From Arthrobacter humicola (GTDB lineage: Bacteria; Actinomycetota; Actinomycetes; Actinomycetales; Micrococcaceae), in assembly GCF_022803015.1 (NCBI RefSeq), contig NZ_JAFKON010000001.1, forward strand, positions 930,001-994,000: DNA of 64,000 nt, in the 5' to 3' direction. The translations under genes and the position numbers were made by a program. Under the pieces are notes generated by a model, which did no database searches, was not told the DNA's origin, and saw nothing but the letters and a program-made list of their open reading frames with translations. This document shows positions 45,277-55,031 of the stretch, piece after piece (positions within the stretch are counted from its first letter, which is position 1; each line of letters begins with the position of its first letter).

Positions 45277-47778
45277 GTGGTTGACCGGATTGCCGAGATT
45301 TGGGGCACACGAACCCCCTATCCGAAGGACGGCCTGTGGCCGGTGCGGGTGGACCAGGCTCTGGATGCGACCGTCACCGAGGGCGACGTGGACCGGTGGG
45401 TTCAATCAGCCTGCGTGCTGTGCAGCAACGGCTGCGCGTGCGACATCGCCGTAAAGGACGGCGCCATGGTCGGGATCCGCGGCCGCGCAGGGGATCTGGT
45501 CAACCATGGCCGGCTTGGGCCCAAGGGCCTCTTTGCAAGCTGGCAGGGGATGTCCGGGAAAGACCGGCTCACACGGCCTTTGATCCGCGAGAACGGCCGG
45601 CTCATCGAATGCGACTGGGATACCGCGATGGACCGGATCACCCAGCGGAGCCGGCAGCTGCTGGAGGAACGAGGACCCCTCAGCCATGGTTTCTACACCA
45701 GCGGCCAGCTGTTCCTCGAGGAATACTACGCCCTTGCCGTCCTCGGCAAGGGCGGGATTGGCACTCCCCACATGGACGGCAATACCCGCCTTTGCACGGC
45801 GACGGCGGCTGCAGCGTTGAAGGAGTCTTTCGGGGCGGATGGCCAGCCCGGAACCTATGCGGACATCGACAGCTGCGACGCGATCTTTCTTTACGGGCAC
45901 AACATGGCCGAAACGCAGACCGTGCTGTGGTCGCGTGTGCTTGACCGCATTGCGGGACCGGACCGGCCCAGGCTCGTCTGCGTCGACCCCCGCGACACCG
46001 AGGTTGCCAAGTACGCGGACGTTCATCTGGCTGTCCGGCCCGGTACCAATCTCGCCCTGATGAACGCACTGGTCCGTGAAGTCCTGGCCAACGGCTGGGC
46101 CGACCGGGAGTACGTGCGGGCGCATACTCTCGGCCTGGACGAACTCAGAGCCGCGGTCGAGCCATGGACGGCTGAAGCGGCCGCAGCGGTCTGCGATGTG
46201 GACGCCGCCGGCATCAGGGAAGCTGCGAGGATCTTTGGCACCTCATCGCGGGTGCTCTCCACTGTCCTTCAGGGTTTCTACCAGTCCGCCCAGGCCACCG
46301 CGGCGTCGTGCCAGGTCAACAACCTCCACCTGCTGCGGGGGCTGCTGGGCCGGCCAGGGTGCGGGATTCTGCAGATGAACGGCCAGCCAACGGCCCAGAA
46401 CAACCGCGAATGCGGGGCAGACGGCGATCTCCCCGGCTTCCGGAACTGGGAAAACCCGAACCACATCGCGGAACTCGCGGCGCTGTGGGACGTGGACCCG
46501 CTGACCATCCCGCACTGGGCTCCCCCGACCCACGCCATGCAGATCTTCCGCTACGCCGAACAGGGCTCGATCGAATTCCTCTGGATTTCGGCAACCAACC
46601 CAGCCGTGTCCATGCCCGAACTCCCTAGGATCCGGAACATCCTGGCCAAGCCCGGGCTGTTCCTCGTGGTCCAGGATCTGTACCTCACAGAGACGGCGCA
46701 GCTCGCCGACGTCGTGCTTCCCGCCGCCGGGTGGGGCGAAAAGACCGGTACCTTCACGAACGCCAACCGGACCGTCCACCTCTCGGACAAGGCCGTGGAG
46801 CCGCCCGGGGAGGCACGCAGCGACCTGGACATTTTCCTCGATTACGCCCGCCGCATGGGCTTCACCACGTTACGCGGGGAACCCCTGTTGCCGTGGGCGG
46901 GCCCTGAGGAGGCCTTCGAGGCGTGGAAGGAATGTTCCCGCGGCCGGCCCTGCGACTATACCGGCATCACCTATGACAGGCTCCGCGGCGGCAGCGGCAT
47001 CCCGTGGCCGTGCAACACCGCGAATCCGGAGGGCAGGGAACGGCTCTACGAGGATGGCATCTTCCCCACCGACCCTGACTACTGCGAAAGCTACGGCCAC
47101 GATCTCCTCACCGGCGCCACTGCCGGTCCGGAAGCATTCCGAGCCCAGGCGCCGGGCGGGCGCGCCATCCTGAAAGCGGCGGACTACCGTCCCCCGCATG
47201 AGGAGCCCGACGGCCGCTACCCGTTCCGGTATACGACCGGCCGGACCGCCTACCACTTCCACACGAGGACCAAAACCGGAAGATCCCGGGTACTGACAAG
47301 CGCGGCCCCAACCGCGTGGGTGGAAATCAGCCCGGACGACGCCGGCCGGCTGGGAATCCGGGAAGGCGACCTCGTCAAGGTGACGTCGCGGCGGGGCCGG
47401 ATCGAGGTCCCTGCCCGCGTCAGCGACATCCGAAACGGCACCGTCTTCGCACCGTTTCACTATGGCTATTGGGACCAGGACGGTGCCCCCGCAGAACACC
47501 CGACGGCTGCCAATGAACTCACGATCACGGAGTGGGATCCCGTGTCCAAACAGCCCGTCTTCAAGAATGCCGCCGTGAGTGTCGAGAAGATCAGTGACGC
47601 CACCGGCCCCGCCCCGGCACCCACCACGACGGCATCGCGCCCGGCTGCTGCCGCTGGGCCACGATCCATACGGCCGACCGCTGGAGGCAAAGACGCCGAA
47701 GCCACAGAACGGGTCGGCGGCTCTCCGCCCCGCTTTCCCGATGCGGTCCGGCGCGGCCCGCAGGGAGGAACGCCATGA
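45277..47778 (+). CDS. Molybdopterin oxidoreductase (nitrate reductase/formate dehydrogenase-like catalytic subunit)
   Basis: 833 residues from GTG 45277, six bases after AGGAGG; the ATG at 45271 would sit directly on that site. An N-terminal cluster motif CVLCSNGCAC (C46, C49, C53) should bind [4Fe-4S], but the usual fourth cysteine (LCPKG) is glycine in RLGPKG. A cysteine in NTRLCTATAAAALK (about residue 173) is the probable molybdenum ligand. The C-terminal domain (TGRTAYHFHTRTKTGRS, VKVTSRRGRIEVPARVS) binds the cofactor. Nitrate or formate are possible substrates; context does not decide. The last ~70 residues are low-complexity, Pro/Ala-rich. Confidence 0.82.
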   Translation: MVDRIAEIWGTRTPYPKDGLWPVRVDQALDATVTEGDVDRWVQSACVLCSNGCACDIAVKDGAMVGIRGRAGDLVNHGRLGPKGLFASWQGMSGKDRLTRPLIRENGRLIECDWDTAMDRITQRSRQLLEERGPLSHGFYTSGQLFLEEYYALAVLGKGGIGTPHMDGNTRLCTATAAAALKESFGADGQPGTYADIDSCDAIFLYGHNMAETQTVLWSRVLDRIAGPDRPRLVCVDPRDTEVAKYADVHLAVRPGTNLALMNALVREVLANGWADREYVRAHTLGLDELRAAVEPWTAEAAAAVCDVDAAGIREAARIFGTSSRVLSTVLQGFYQSAQATAASCQVNNLHLLRGLLGRPGCGILQMNGQPTAQNNRECGADGDLPGFRNWENPNHIAELAALWDVDPLTIPHWAPPTHAMQIFRYAEQGSIEFLWISATNPAVSMPELPRIRNILAKPGLFLVVQDLYLTETAQLADVVLPAAGWGEKTGTFTNANRTVHLSDKAVEPPGEARSDLDIFLDYARRMGFTTLRGEPLLPWAGPEEAFEAWKECSRGRPCDYTGITYDRLRGGSGIPWPCNTANPEGRERLYEDGIFPTDPDYCESYGHDLLTGATAGPEAFRAQAPGGRAILKAADYRPPHEEPDGRYPFRYTTGRTAYHFHTRTKTGRSRVLTSAAPTAWVEISPDDAGRLGIREGDLVKVTSRRGRIEVPARVSDIRNGTVFAPFHYGYWDQDGAPAEHPTAANELTITEWDPVSKQPVFKNAAVSVEKISDATGPAPAPTTTASRPAAAAGPRSIRPTAGGKDAEATERVGGSPPRFPDAVRRGPQGGTP

Positions 47779-48236
47779 ACCTGAAAATCTATCTGGGAAT
47801 GCTCCGTAAGGCCGAACAGACCCTCGCGGAGTCTTTCCGCCAAGTGGCAGCCGGCCACGCCGCCGAGCCCGACGTGCACTTCCTGTGCCATACGCTGGCA
47901 ACGCAGTGTGAGGAGCACAGCCGGCTGCTGCTCCCCGTCGTTCAGCGCTACGGCGAGGACCCCTCAGATAACGAGCCCGAACGGATTCATGCCGAAGGGC
48001 TGTCCGCAACGCGGCAGGGTCCGGTGGGCCTGCTGCGCGACCTCCAGGACCTCTATCTCCTGGCGAGCCTCGTCGATGTCACCTGGGCCATGGTCAAACA
48101 GGCCGGCTCGGCGCTCCGCGACCGGGAACTCCTTGACGTCGTGTCCCGCTGCGACGGCGAAACAGCCGTCCAGCTGCGCTGGTTGCAGACCCGGATGAAG
48201 CAGGCAGCCCCGCAGGCGCTCGTTGTAGCGCGCTAA
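47775..48236 (+). CDS. Small helical protein partner of the molybdopterin oxidoreductase
   Basis: 153 residues from ATG 47775 in an ATGA overlap with the oxidoreductase stop, with AGGAGG upstream inside that gene. All-helical, with histidines and cysteines (H35, H39, C44; HFLCHTLATQCEEHSRLLLP) in a pattern that could be a hemerythrin- or ferritin-like bundle. I do not recognise a named family. The overlap suggests it serves the oxidoreductase. Confidence 0.7.
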   Translation: MNLKIYLGMLRKAEQTLAESFRQVAAGHAAEPDVHFLCHTLATQCEEHSRLLLPVVQRYGEDPSDNEPERIHAEGLSATRQGPVGLLRDLQDLYLLASLVDVTWAMVKQAGSALRDRELLDVVSRCDGETAVQLRWLQTRMKQAAPQALVVAR

Positions 48237-48265
48237 AACCTGGCATCCAACGCCTGAACGGCCGC

Positions 48266-48306
48266 CCGGGCAGCACAGTCTGGAATTCTCAGTCCGTGCT
48301 GCCCGG
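48266..48306. terminator. Hairpin between convergent operons
   Basis: CCGGGCAGCAC (48266-48276) pairs perfectly with GTGCTGCCCGG (48296-48306) around a 19-base loop. It lies 30 bases after the stop of the 47775 gene and 37 bases before the end of ppsA, so it is likely bidirectional. Confidence 0.7.
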
Positions 48307-48343
48307 CGGGTGTCCTGCCTGTCTTACCTGGACGCCGCGGCTG

Positions 48344-50761
48344 TCAGTTTGCCCCGGCGCCGACGCCCGCCTCGACGGCCGGGCCGGCTGTGGAGCCGGC
48401 AAGGCGCAGCCAGGTGTCCACCACGGTGTCGGGATTCAAGGAGACCGAATCGATGCCTTCCGCGACCAGCCACTCGGCGAAGTCCGCGTGGTCGCTCGGA
48501 CCCTGGCCGCAGATGCCGACATATTTGCCGCGCGCCTTGCAGGCCGCGATGGCCATGCTCAGGAGCTTCTTGACGGCCGGATCGCGTTCATCGAAGCCGC
48601 CCGAGACAATCGCGGAGTCCCGGTCCAGGCCCAGGGCCAGCTGGGTCATGTCGTTGGAGCCGATGGAGAACCCGTCGAAGTAGTCCAGGAACTCGTCGGC
48701 GAGCAGCGCGTTGGATGGGATCTCGCACATCATGATCACCTCGAGGCCGTTCTCGCCGCGGGTGAGGCCGTTCTCCCCCAGCAGTTCAATAACGCCGCGG
48801 GCCTCATCCAGGGTCCGCACGAACGGGATCATCAGCTTGACGTTGGTCAGGCCCATTTCGTTGCGGACAAAGGACAGGGCCTCACACTCGAGGTCGAAGC
48901 AGTCCCGGAAGGACGGCTCGAGGTAGCGTGAGGCGCCGCGGAAGCCGATCATCGGGTTCTCTTCGTGCGGCTCGTAGGCGGGTCCGCCGATCAGGTTGGC
49001 GTACTCGTTGGACTTGAAGTCGGACATGCGCACAATCACGGGTTCCGGCGCGAAGGCCGCCGCGATGGTGGACACGCCCTCGGCCAGGCGCTTGATGTAG
49101 TAGTCGCGCGGGCTCTCGTACGCGGCGATGCGCTCACGGATTTCCGCGGCGACGTCCGCCGGCTGCTCGTCGAGGTTCAGCAGTGCCTTGGGGTGGATGC
49201 CGATCTGGCGGTTGATGATGAATTCGAGCCGGGCCAGGCCCACTCCGTGGTTGGGCAGTTGCGCGAACGTGAAAGCCTGCTCCGGGGTGCCGACGTTCAT
49301 CATGACCTTGACGGGGGCCTCGGGCAGCTGGGTGATCTCGGTTTCCTCGACGCTGAAGTCCAGGAGCCCGTCGTAGATCACGCCGGTTTCACCGTCGGCG
49401 CAGGACACGGTCACGTCGAGTCCGTCGGAGAGCGCGTCGGTGGCGTCCCCGGTCCCGACGACGGCGGGAATCCCCAGTTCGCGGGCAATGATGGCCGCGT
49501 GGCATGTGCGCCCGCCGCGGTTGGTCACGATGGCGGAGGCACGCTTCATGATCGGTTCCCAGTCCGGGTCGGTCATGTCGGCGACGAGGACATCACCGGT
49601 TTTGAAGGCGGCCATCTGGTCGATCGCGGTGAGGATGCGGACGCTGCCGGCGCCGATGCGCTGGCCAATGGCGCGGCCCTCGACCAGCACCCGGCCGGTC
49701 CCGTTGAGCCGGAACCGGCTCAGGCTGCCGGAGGCCCGGCGGGACTGCACGGTCTCCGGGCGCGCCTGCAGGATGTACAGGCCGCCGTCGATCCCGTCCT
49801 TGCCCCATTCGATGTCCATGGGGCGGCCGTAGTGGTTCTCGATGGCGACGGCGTGCCGGGCGAGCTGCTCGACGTCGTCGTCAGTGAGGCTGAAGCGGTT
49901 CCGCAGGGACGCCTCAACCGGCACGAAGTCGATGGTGCGGCCGATTTCGCGGCTGCTCGTGTAGGTCATCTGCAGGGCCTTCTCGCCCAGTCCTCGCTTG
50001 AGGATGGCGGGCCGGCCGGCCTGCAGCGCGGGCTTGTACACGTAGAACTCGTCGGGGTTGACGGCGCCCTGGACGACGGCCTCGCCGAGGCCGTAGGAGG
50101 ACGTGACGAACACGGCGTCCTGGAACCCGGACTCCGTGTCCATGGTGAACATGACGCCGGAGGCGCCGACGTCGGAGCGCACCATGCGCTGGATGCCGGC
50201 CGAGAGCGCCACCTCGGCGTGCTCGAACTTGTGGTGCACCCGGTAGGCGATAGCCCGATCGTTGTAGAGGGACGCGAACACGTCCTTGATGGCGAGTAGG
50301 ATGTTCTCGATGCCGCGGACGTTCAGGAAGGTTTCCTGCTGCCCGGCGAAGGAGGCATCGGGGAGGTCTTCGGCCGTGGCGCTGGAACGGACGGCCCAGG
50401 ACAGGTCCTCAGACCCGCCGTGCTTGTCCACCAGCTGCTGGTAGGAGTTCCGGATCTGCGCTTCGAAGTCAGGCAGGAAGGGCGTCTTGCGCATGAGGGC
50501 CCGGATCTCCTGCCCGGCGGCTGCCAGGGCGGTGACGTCATCGGTGTCCAGGCCGACCAGCCGGTCGGCGATCTTCTGGTCAAGGCCCGAATCCGCCAGG
50601 AAGTTGCGGTAGGCATCCGCGGTGGTGGCGAAGCCGTCGGGAACCTGGACGCCGGCGGAGGTCAGGTTCTGCACCATCTCACCGAGGGAGGCGTTCTTTC
50701 CGCCCACCCGGTCCAGGTCCTTGAGTCCGAGTTCTGAGAACCACAGGATGTCTGTCGTCAT
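48344..50761 (-). CDS. ppsA: Phosphoenolpyruvate synthase
   Basis: 805 residues from ATG 50761 with AAGGAGC nine bases upstream; the frame runs back to 50890 without conserved sequence. Domain order: N-terminal ATP-grasp ([13 protein letters not shown] at about 16-28), phosphohistidine swivel [20 protein letters not shown] (about 421-440), and C-terminal PEP-utilising barrel with [20 protein letters not shown] and [18 protein letters not shown]. It makes PEP from pyruvate and ATP in gluconeogenic growth. The regulator gene lies upstream on the same strand. Confidence 0.93.
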   Translation of the reverse strand: MTTDILWFSELGLKDLDRVGGKNASLGEMVQNLTSAGVQVPDGFATTADAYRNFLADSGLDQKIADRLVGLDTDDVTALAAAGQEIRALMRKTPFLPDFEAQIRNSYQQLVDKHGGSEDLSWAVRSSATAEDLPDASFAGQQETFLNVRGIENILLAIKDVFASLYNDRAIAYRVHHKFEHAEVALSAGIQRMVRSDVGASGVMFTMDTESGFQDAVFVTSSYGLGEAVVQGAVNPDEFYVYKPALQAGRPAILKRGLGEKALQMTYTSSREIGRTIDFVPVEASLRNRFSLTDDDVEQLARHAVAIENHYGRPMDIEWGKDGIDGGLYILQARPETVQSRRASGSLSRFRLNGTGRVLVEGRAIGQRIGAGSVRILTAIDQMAAFKTGDVLVADMTDPDWEPIMKRASAIVTNRGGRTCHAAIIARELGIPAVVGTGDATDALSDGLDVTVSCADGETGVIYDGLLDFSVEETEITQLPEAPVKVMMNVGTPEQAFTFAQLPNHGVGLARLEFIINRQIGIHPKALLNLDEQPADVAAEIRERIAAYESPRDYYIKRLAEGVSTIAAAFAPEPVIVRMSDFKSNEYANLIGGPAYEPHEENPMIGFRGASRYLEPSFRDCFDLECEALSFVRNEMGLTNVKLMIPFVRTLDEARGVIELLGENGLTRGENGLEVIMMCEIPSNALLADEFLDYFDGFSIGSNDMTQLALGLDRDSAIVSGGFDERDPAVKKLLSMAIAACKARGKYVGICGQGPSDHADFAEWLVAEGIDSVSLNPDTVVDTWLRLAGSTAGPAVEAGVGAGAN

Positions 50762-50912
50762 AGTTACTGCTCCTTTGCAGATGATGGCATGCAAGTGCGC
50801 CGCCCCGCTTGCGGCGATGGCCGGTTGATGGGCGCAAGTCCTGTCCACAGTGACAGGTCTCCAGCGCACTTTCCACATGACGTGCGCCACACTAAGTTTG
50901 TGAAACTTTTCC

Positions 50913-51731
50913 CTAATGCTTGAGGTTCATCCGCTGCAGGATGGTTGCCGCCATTTCCTCGACGGACACCGTGGCCGAATTCAGGTACGGAATCCTATGG
51001 GAGACGTACAGCTGCTCGGCGCTGCGCAGCTCGAAGCCGCACTGCCGCAGCGACGCGTAGGGTGAACCCCGGCGCCGTTCGGTGCGGATCTGGCTCAGGC
51101 GCAGGGGGTTGGAGGAGAGCCCGAAACACTTCTCAACGAAAGGCCTCAGCGGCTTGGGGAGCCCTTCGCGTTCAAAGTCTTCGTCCACCAGCGGGAAGTT
51201 GGCGGCGAAAATGCCGTGCTGTAGGGCCAGGTACATGGTGGTGGGCGTTTTTCCGCAGCGGGACGGCGCCACCAGGATGACTTGGGCCTTTTCGAGCGCC
51301 CGCAGGCTTTGGCCGTCGTCGTGTTCCATGGCGTATTCGACGGCGGCCATCCGGGATTGATACCGCTCCGCATTGCCCAGGCCATGGGCCCTGCCGGGTT
51401 CGCCGCTGGCCGGCGAACCGAGGGCCTGCTCCAGCTGTCCGACATGTGCCCCGATGAGATCCACGATGATTCCCTGGCACGTACCCAGGACCTGGCGGAT
51501 ATCGCTGCTTACCGCGGTGGAAAAGACGATCGGCTGCAGGCCCGCGGCGGCCAGTTTGTCGATCGTCCCGACCACCGTCCTGGCCTGTTCGACCGTGGTG
51601 ATGAAGGGGACCGTTATGCGGTCAAAGTGGTTCGCGGGGAACTGCGTCAGCAAGGTGTTGCCGAGCGTTTCCGCGGTGATGCCGGTGCTGTCCGAAAGGA
51701 AGTAGACAGGCCGGAGATCGTCTTTGGTCAT
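50913..51731 (-). CDS. ppsR: PEP synthase / pyruvate phosphate dikinase regulatory protein (PSRP)
   Basis: 272 residues from ATG 51731 ([20 protein letters not shown]); GGGGAGA lies about ten bases upstream. [16 protein letters not shown] near the start and the P-loop [20 protein letters not shown] (about 150-169) are characteristic of the DUF299 kinase/phosphotransferase family, which switches PpsA off by phosphorylating it and on by removing the phosphate. The frame is open further upstream to 52163, but without conserved sequence. It is 151 bases upstream of ppsA on the same strand. Confidence 0.9.
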   Translation of the reverse strand: MTKDDLRPVYFLSDSTGITAETLGNTLLTQFPANHFDRITVPFITTVEQARTVVGTIDKLAAAGLQPIVFSTAVSSDIRQVLGTCQGIIVDLIGAHVGQLEQALGSPASGEPGRAHGLGNAERYQSRMAAVEYAMEHDDGQSLRALEKAQVILVAPSRCGKTPTTMYLALQHGIFAANFPLVDEDFEREGLPKPLRPFVEKCFGLSSNPLRLSQIRTERRRGSPYASLRQCGFELRSAEQLYVSHRIPYLNSATVSVEEMAATILQRMNLKH

Positions 51732-51854
51732 GAACGCATTCTCCCCCACGCCGGGACCGGTCCGGTATCGGGCAGCCGGCGGGTCCCTACCCCGTCTCCG
51801 GTCCCGGACGTAGACTGCTCGCTTACAACGCCACCAGCTATCCGGGAGATCGAC

Positions 51855-52193
51855 ATGAACTATGCAGGGACCGGGAACGAGAAGGCCGTCACGGCAAGTG
51901 ACCTTAACCGGACACATGTCGGACTGACCGTGAGCTTCCAGCCGGACGAATTTACAGTGGTCTTCGGCCGGATTGGCGCCATTGCGCGCAAAGAGGGTGG
52001 TGTGACCATCGCGCTGGCGGGGGTGGACAGCGCGGGTGGCCTGGCCTCCCACTACAGCCTGCCTCCCGCCCAACAGGTCTACGTCCAGCCGGACATGCTC
52101 ACCAATACGGAGACGACCATCAAGGATTTGTTCGGCAAGGTGCAGGAGAATCTGCGGAGCCACAAGGGAGATCAGCGGCCGGACACCGTGTAG
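51855..52193 (+). CDS. Small hypothetical protein upstream of the SWIM cassette
   Basis: 112 residues from ATG 51855, preceded by GGGAG. Beta-rich start (VGLTVSFQPDEFTVVFGRIG) followed by a predicted helix near the end. It has no family I recognise. It is divergent from ppsR and 92 bases upstream of the SWIM gene on the same strand, so it may or may not belong to that cassette. Confidence 0.6.
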   Translation: MNYAGTGNEKAVTASDLNRTHVGLTVSFQPDEFTVVFGRIGAIARKEGGVTIALAGVDSAGGLASHYSLPPAQQVYVQPDMLTNTETTIKDLFGKVQENLRSHKGDQRPDTV

Positions 52194-52284
52194 GGCGTCA
52201 CTGACCGTTTACCGGCGTGGTGCGCCGCCGCCACACCGTTCTGCCTCCCTTGCGGTATCTGTGACATCGGGCACAATGTGCTTC

Positions 52285-53583
52285 ATGGGGCGTTGGAGCG
52301 AGGAGCGGGTGATCAGCGCCGCGCCCGACCCATCGTCGCTGACGGCCGCCCGCAAGCTGGCACATCCCGGCCCCTGGTCCGACACGGGGAGCAACGACGT
52401 CCTGGTCTGGGGCAAATGCCAAGGCAGCGGAAAGACTCCCTACCAAGTGAGCATTGATGTCGCCGCTCCTGCCTATCGATGCTCCTGCCCGAGCCGGAAG
52501 TTCCCTTGCAAGCATGCCCTGGCGCTGCTGCTTATGTGGACGCGGGGCGAGGCGGCCGACGCCGCCGCGGAGACAGCCGCCTTCGCGCAGGAGTGGGCCT
52601 CCCAGCGGGCAGAGCGGACCGCCGTGCGCGAGCGGCGCCAGTCCGAGCCGGTTGTGGATCCGGCGGCACAGGCCAAGCGACTGGCCGACCGGCTGGCATT
52701 GATGGATGCGGGGATTGACGACTTTGCCCGGTGGCTGACGGACCTGGTGCGGACCGGCCTGGCGTCGGCCCGCACCCAGCCGTATTCATGGTGGGACGGC
52801 GTGGCGGGGCGCCTTGTCGATGCCCAGCTTCCGGGTTTAGCCGCCCAGGTGCGGGCGATGGGATCAGATGTGCACGCACGGACCGACTGGGGCGTTCACC
52901 TGCTTCTGCGGGCCGGGCGCTGGTGGGCGCTGACCAAGGCGTGGCGCAAACGGGACACCCTGACTCCCGACGAGCTCGCCGATCTCCGGGTGGCCGTCGG
53001 CTGGGCGGTGCCCACCGCCGAAGTTGAGGGCACCGAAGCGCTGCACGGTCCGTGGCTGGTGCTTGGCACTCACCGCAGCGACGACGGCCGGCTCCAGCAA
53101 CAGCGGACCTGGCTTCGCGCCCCCGACGGAACGATCATCGTGGTACTCGATTTTGCTGCCCACAGTGACGCTCTGGCGACGCCTCAGCTCGCGGGTGCGA
53201 TGCTGGATGTCACCGTCGCGCGGTATCCCGGCTCCGGGCCCCGGCGGGCAATGTTCACCGGGCCCGTAGCCCCGCAAGGACTGGCGGCCAGCCTCGGCGA
53301 GGGTGGGAACATTGCGCAAGCGTTGGAAATTGAATCGGCGGCGGTGGCACTCTCCCCGTGGTGTGAGCGTCACCCGGTCCTGTTGAGCGGGGTGCGCATC
53401 TGCCCTGGCAATTACGGCTGGCTCCGGGACGGATCCGGCAACGCACTCCCCCTGGTCGACGCGCCCCTGGATTCCCTGTTGGCCCTGACCGGCGGCCACC
53501 CTGTGGACCTGTTCGGCGAACTGGAGGAGGGCCGCTTCCGGCCTCTGTCCGCAGTCGTCGGTGGAGCGGTGGTAACCCCATGA
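52285..53583 (+). CDS. SWIM zinc-finger protein, first gene of the five-gene cassette
   Basis: 432 residues from ATG 52285 (MGRWSEERVISAAPDPSSLT); ATG 52276 is a close alternative. The SWIM motif is CxC...CxH: C66, C68, C75, H77 in RCSCPSRKFPCKHALAL. SWIM domains bind DNA or proteins. The rest is a large beta-rich region of no known fold, ending with AVVGGAVVTP. Its stop overlaps the DUF5691 start by four bases. Confidence 0.85.
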   Translation: MGRWSEERVISAAPDPSSLTAARKLAHPGPWSDTGSNDVLVWGKCQGSGKTPYQVSIDVAAPAYRCSCPSRKFPCKHALALLLMWTRGEAADAAAETAAFAQEWASQRAERTAVRERRQSEPVVDPAAQAKRLADRLALMDAGIDDFARWLTDLVRTGLASARTQPYSWWDGVAGRLVDAQLPGLAAQVRAMGSDVHARTDWGVHLLLRAGRWWALTKAWRKRDTLTPDELADLRVAVGWAVPTAEVEGTEALHGPWLVLGTHRSDDGRLQQQRTWLRAPDGTIIVVLDFAAHSDALATPQLAGAMLDVTVARYPGSGPRRAMFTGPVAPQGLAASLGEGGNIAQALEIESAAVALSPWCERHPVLLSGVRICPGNYGWLRDGSGNALPLVDAPLDSLLALTGGHPVDLFGELEEGRFRPLSAVVGGAVVTP

Positions 53584-55031
53584 CTTGGCTGGCCGAGCTT
53601 CAAACGGCGGCACTCGTTGGCACCGCGCGCCACCCGGCCCCGTTTCCGCCTGTGGAATTGGGTGTCCGCCCGCCGGATGGCGTCTCCGGCGAGGAGTCAC
53701 TGCTGGACCAAGCAGCCATGGCCGATGCAGTCACCCGCGCTGCCCGGCCTTCCACTTCTATGGACGCTCCAGATGTCCCTCGTCCGGCCCCACCGGACGA
53801 TGCGCCCGAGGCCCCGGGCGAGGCCTGCCGCCTGCTGGACCTGCTGCTCACCCAGCCGCCCGTCGGGCTGGAACTCCGAAGCCTGCTGGTGGTCGATTGG
53901 CTGCTGCTTGCCGAGGCTTCCGGACGGCGTGTTCCGCACCGGCTGCTGCCCAGCCTGCTGATGTTGGCAGAGGCAAAATCCAGCGTGGCGGAGCATTTAC
54001 ATCCTGCGATCGGAACCCGGGGCCGCTGGCTTCAGGACCTAACGGCCGGGGGCGCCGATCCGCGTCCGGCGATGACGACCGACTGGGCAGAGTTGAACAG
54101 TGCTGACGCCACGACGGAACTGGAACGGCGTCGCCGTAGTAATCCGGCCGCCGCCCGCGAGCTGCTGGTCACGCATTGGGATACGCTCGGTGCCCGGGAG
54201 CGCGCCGCCCATCTGGCCACCCTGGCCGCGAACCTGCGGGCAGATGACGAGGAGTTGCTGGAGCGGGCCCTTGACGACACCGCAAAGAGCGTGCGGGAGG
54301 TAGCCGCCGCCCTACTGGACCGGCTCCCTGAGAGCGCCCGCGCGGTCCGCATGGCTGCCAGGCTGCGGCCGCTGCTTCGCTTCAAAGGATTGTTGCGCAA
54401 GCAATTCGAGATCGACCTCCCGCCTGAGCCGGACGCGGCAGGACTGCGCGACGGGATCGCGCCGGCCCCACGCAGTGGTGAACCCGACCGGCTGGGCCGG
54501 CTCGACGCCATCATCAGGGGTGCCCCCCTCGATGTTTGGACGACGGCGGCCGGCCGTACGCCAGCGGCGAGCGTGGCGCTGCTGAAGGGCGAACCCCGCG
54601 CCCTCGAAACGATCGTCACCACCGCTGCGCTGCGGGCCGACCTTGACTGGGTGCGTGCGCTGCTCGACGTCCGCACGGACCTGCGGCTGCTGAATTGCCT
54701 GCCCGCCGCCGAGCGCGAGGACACGCTCGTCCGGCACCTGCGCGGCGGCACGGCAAACCCCTGGACACTCGTTCAACCGCTGCGCGACATGCCAAGACCA
54801 TGGGGACGCCCCCTGGCTGAAGCCGTGCTTGAGCAGATCAACGCCAAGAACGGCGGCCAGCTGGCAACCATGCTCGCCGACACCCTGCCTGCGGCGCTGC
54901 CGCCCGAGGCCGCCGAACAAGCCCGGCGCCTGCTTGAGCATCCAGACGCAGACGCCGCCCGGCGCCGCGTGCTTCGTGATGCCGTTCAATACCAATCATT
55001 CCGACAATCCCTGACGGAGGCTTTTCAATGA
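53580..55031 (+). CDS. DUF5691 family protein (helical-repeat)
   Basis: 483 residues, ATGA overlap upstream and ATGA overlap downstream. Starts MTWLAELQTAALVGTARHPA, the DUF5691 pattern. Middle part (about residues 185-300) has regular helix pairs such as DDTAKSVREVAAALLDRLPE that look like HEAT repeats. The C-terminal ~100 residues are also helical. No catalytic motif. A scaffold or substrate-recognition role is a reasonable guess. Confidence 0.8.
   Translation: MTWLAELQTAALVGTARHPAPFPPVELGVRPPDGVSGEESLLDQAAMADAVTRAARPSTSMDAPDVPRPAPPDDAPEAPGEACRLLDLLLTQPPVGLELRSLLVVDWLLLAEASGRRVPHRLLPSLLMLAEAKSSVAEHLHPAIGTRGRWLQDLTAGGADPRPAMTTDWAELNSADATTELERRRRSNPAAARELLVTHWDTLGARERAAHLATLAANLRADDEELLERALDDTAKSVREVAAALLDRLPESARAVRMAARLRPLLRFKGLLRKQFEIDLPPEPDAAGLRDGIAPAPRSGEPDRLGRLDAIIRGAPLDVWTTAAGRTPAASVALLKGEPRALETIVTTAALRADLDWVRALLDVRTDLRLLNCLPAAEREDTLVRHLRGGTANPWTLVQPLRDMPRPWGRPLAEAVLEQINAKNGGQLATMLADTLPAALPPEAAEQARRLLEHPDADAARRRVLRDAVQYQSFRQSLTEAFQ

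Noticed and set aside
48965..50299. Long plus-strand open frame opposite ppsA
   Set aside because: Opposite strand carries PEP synthase with all its motifs; the product here is compositionally biased and featureless.
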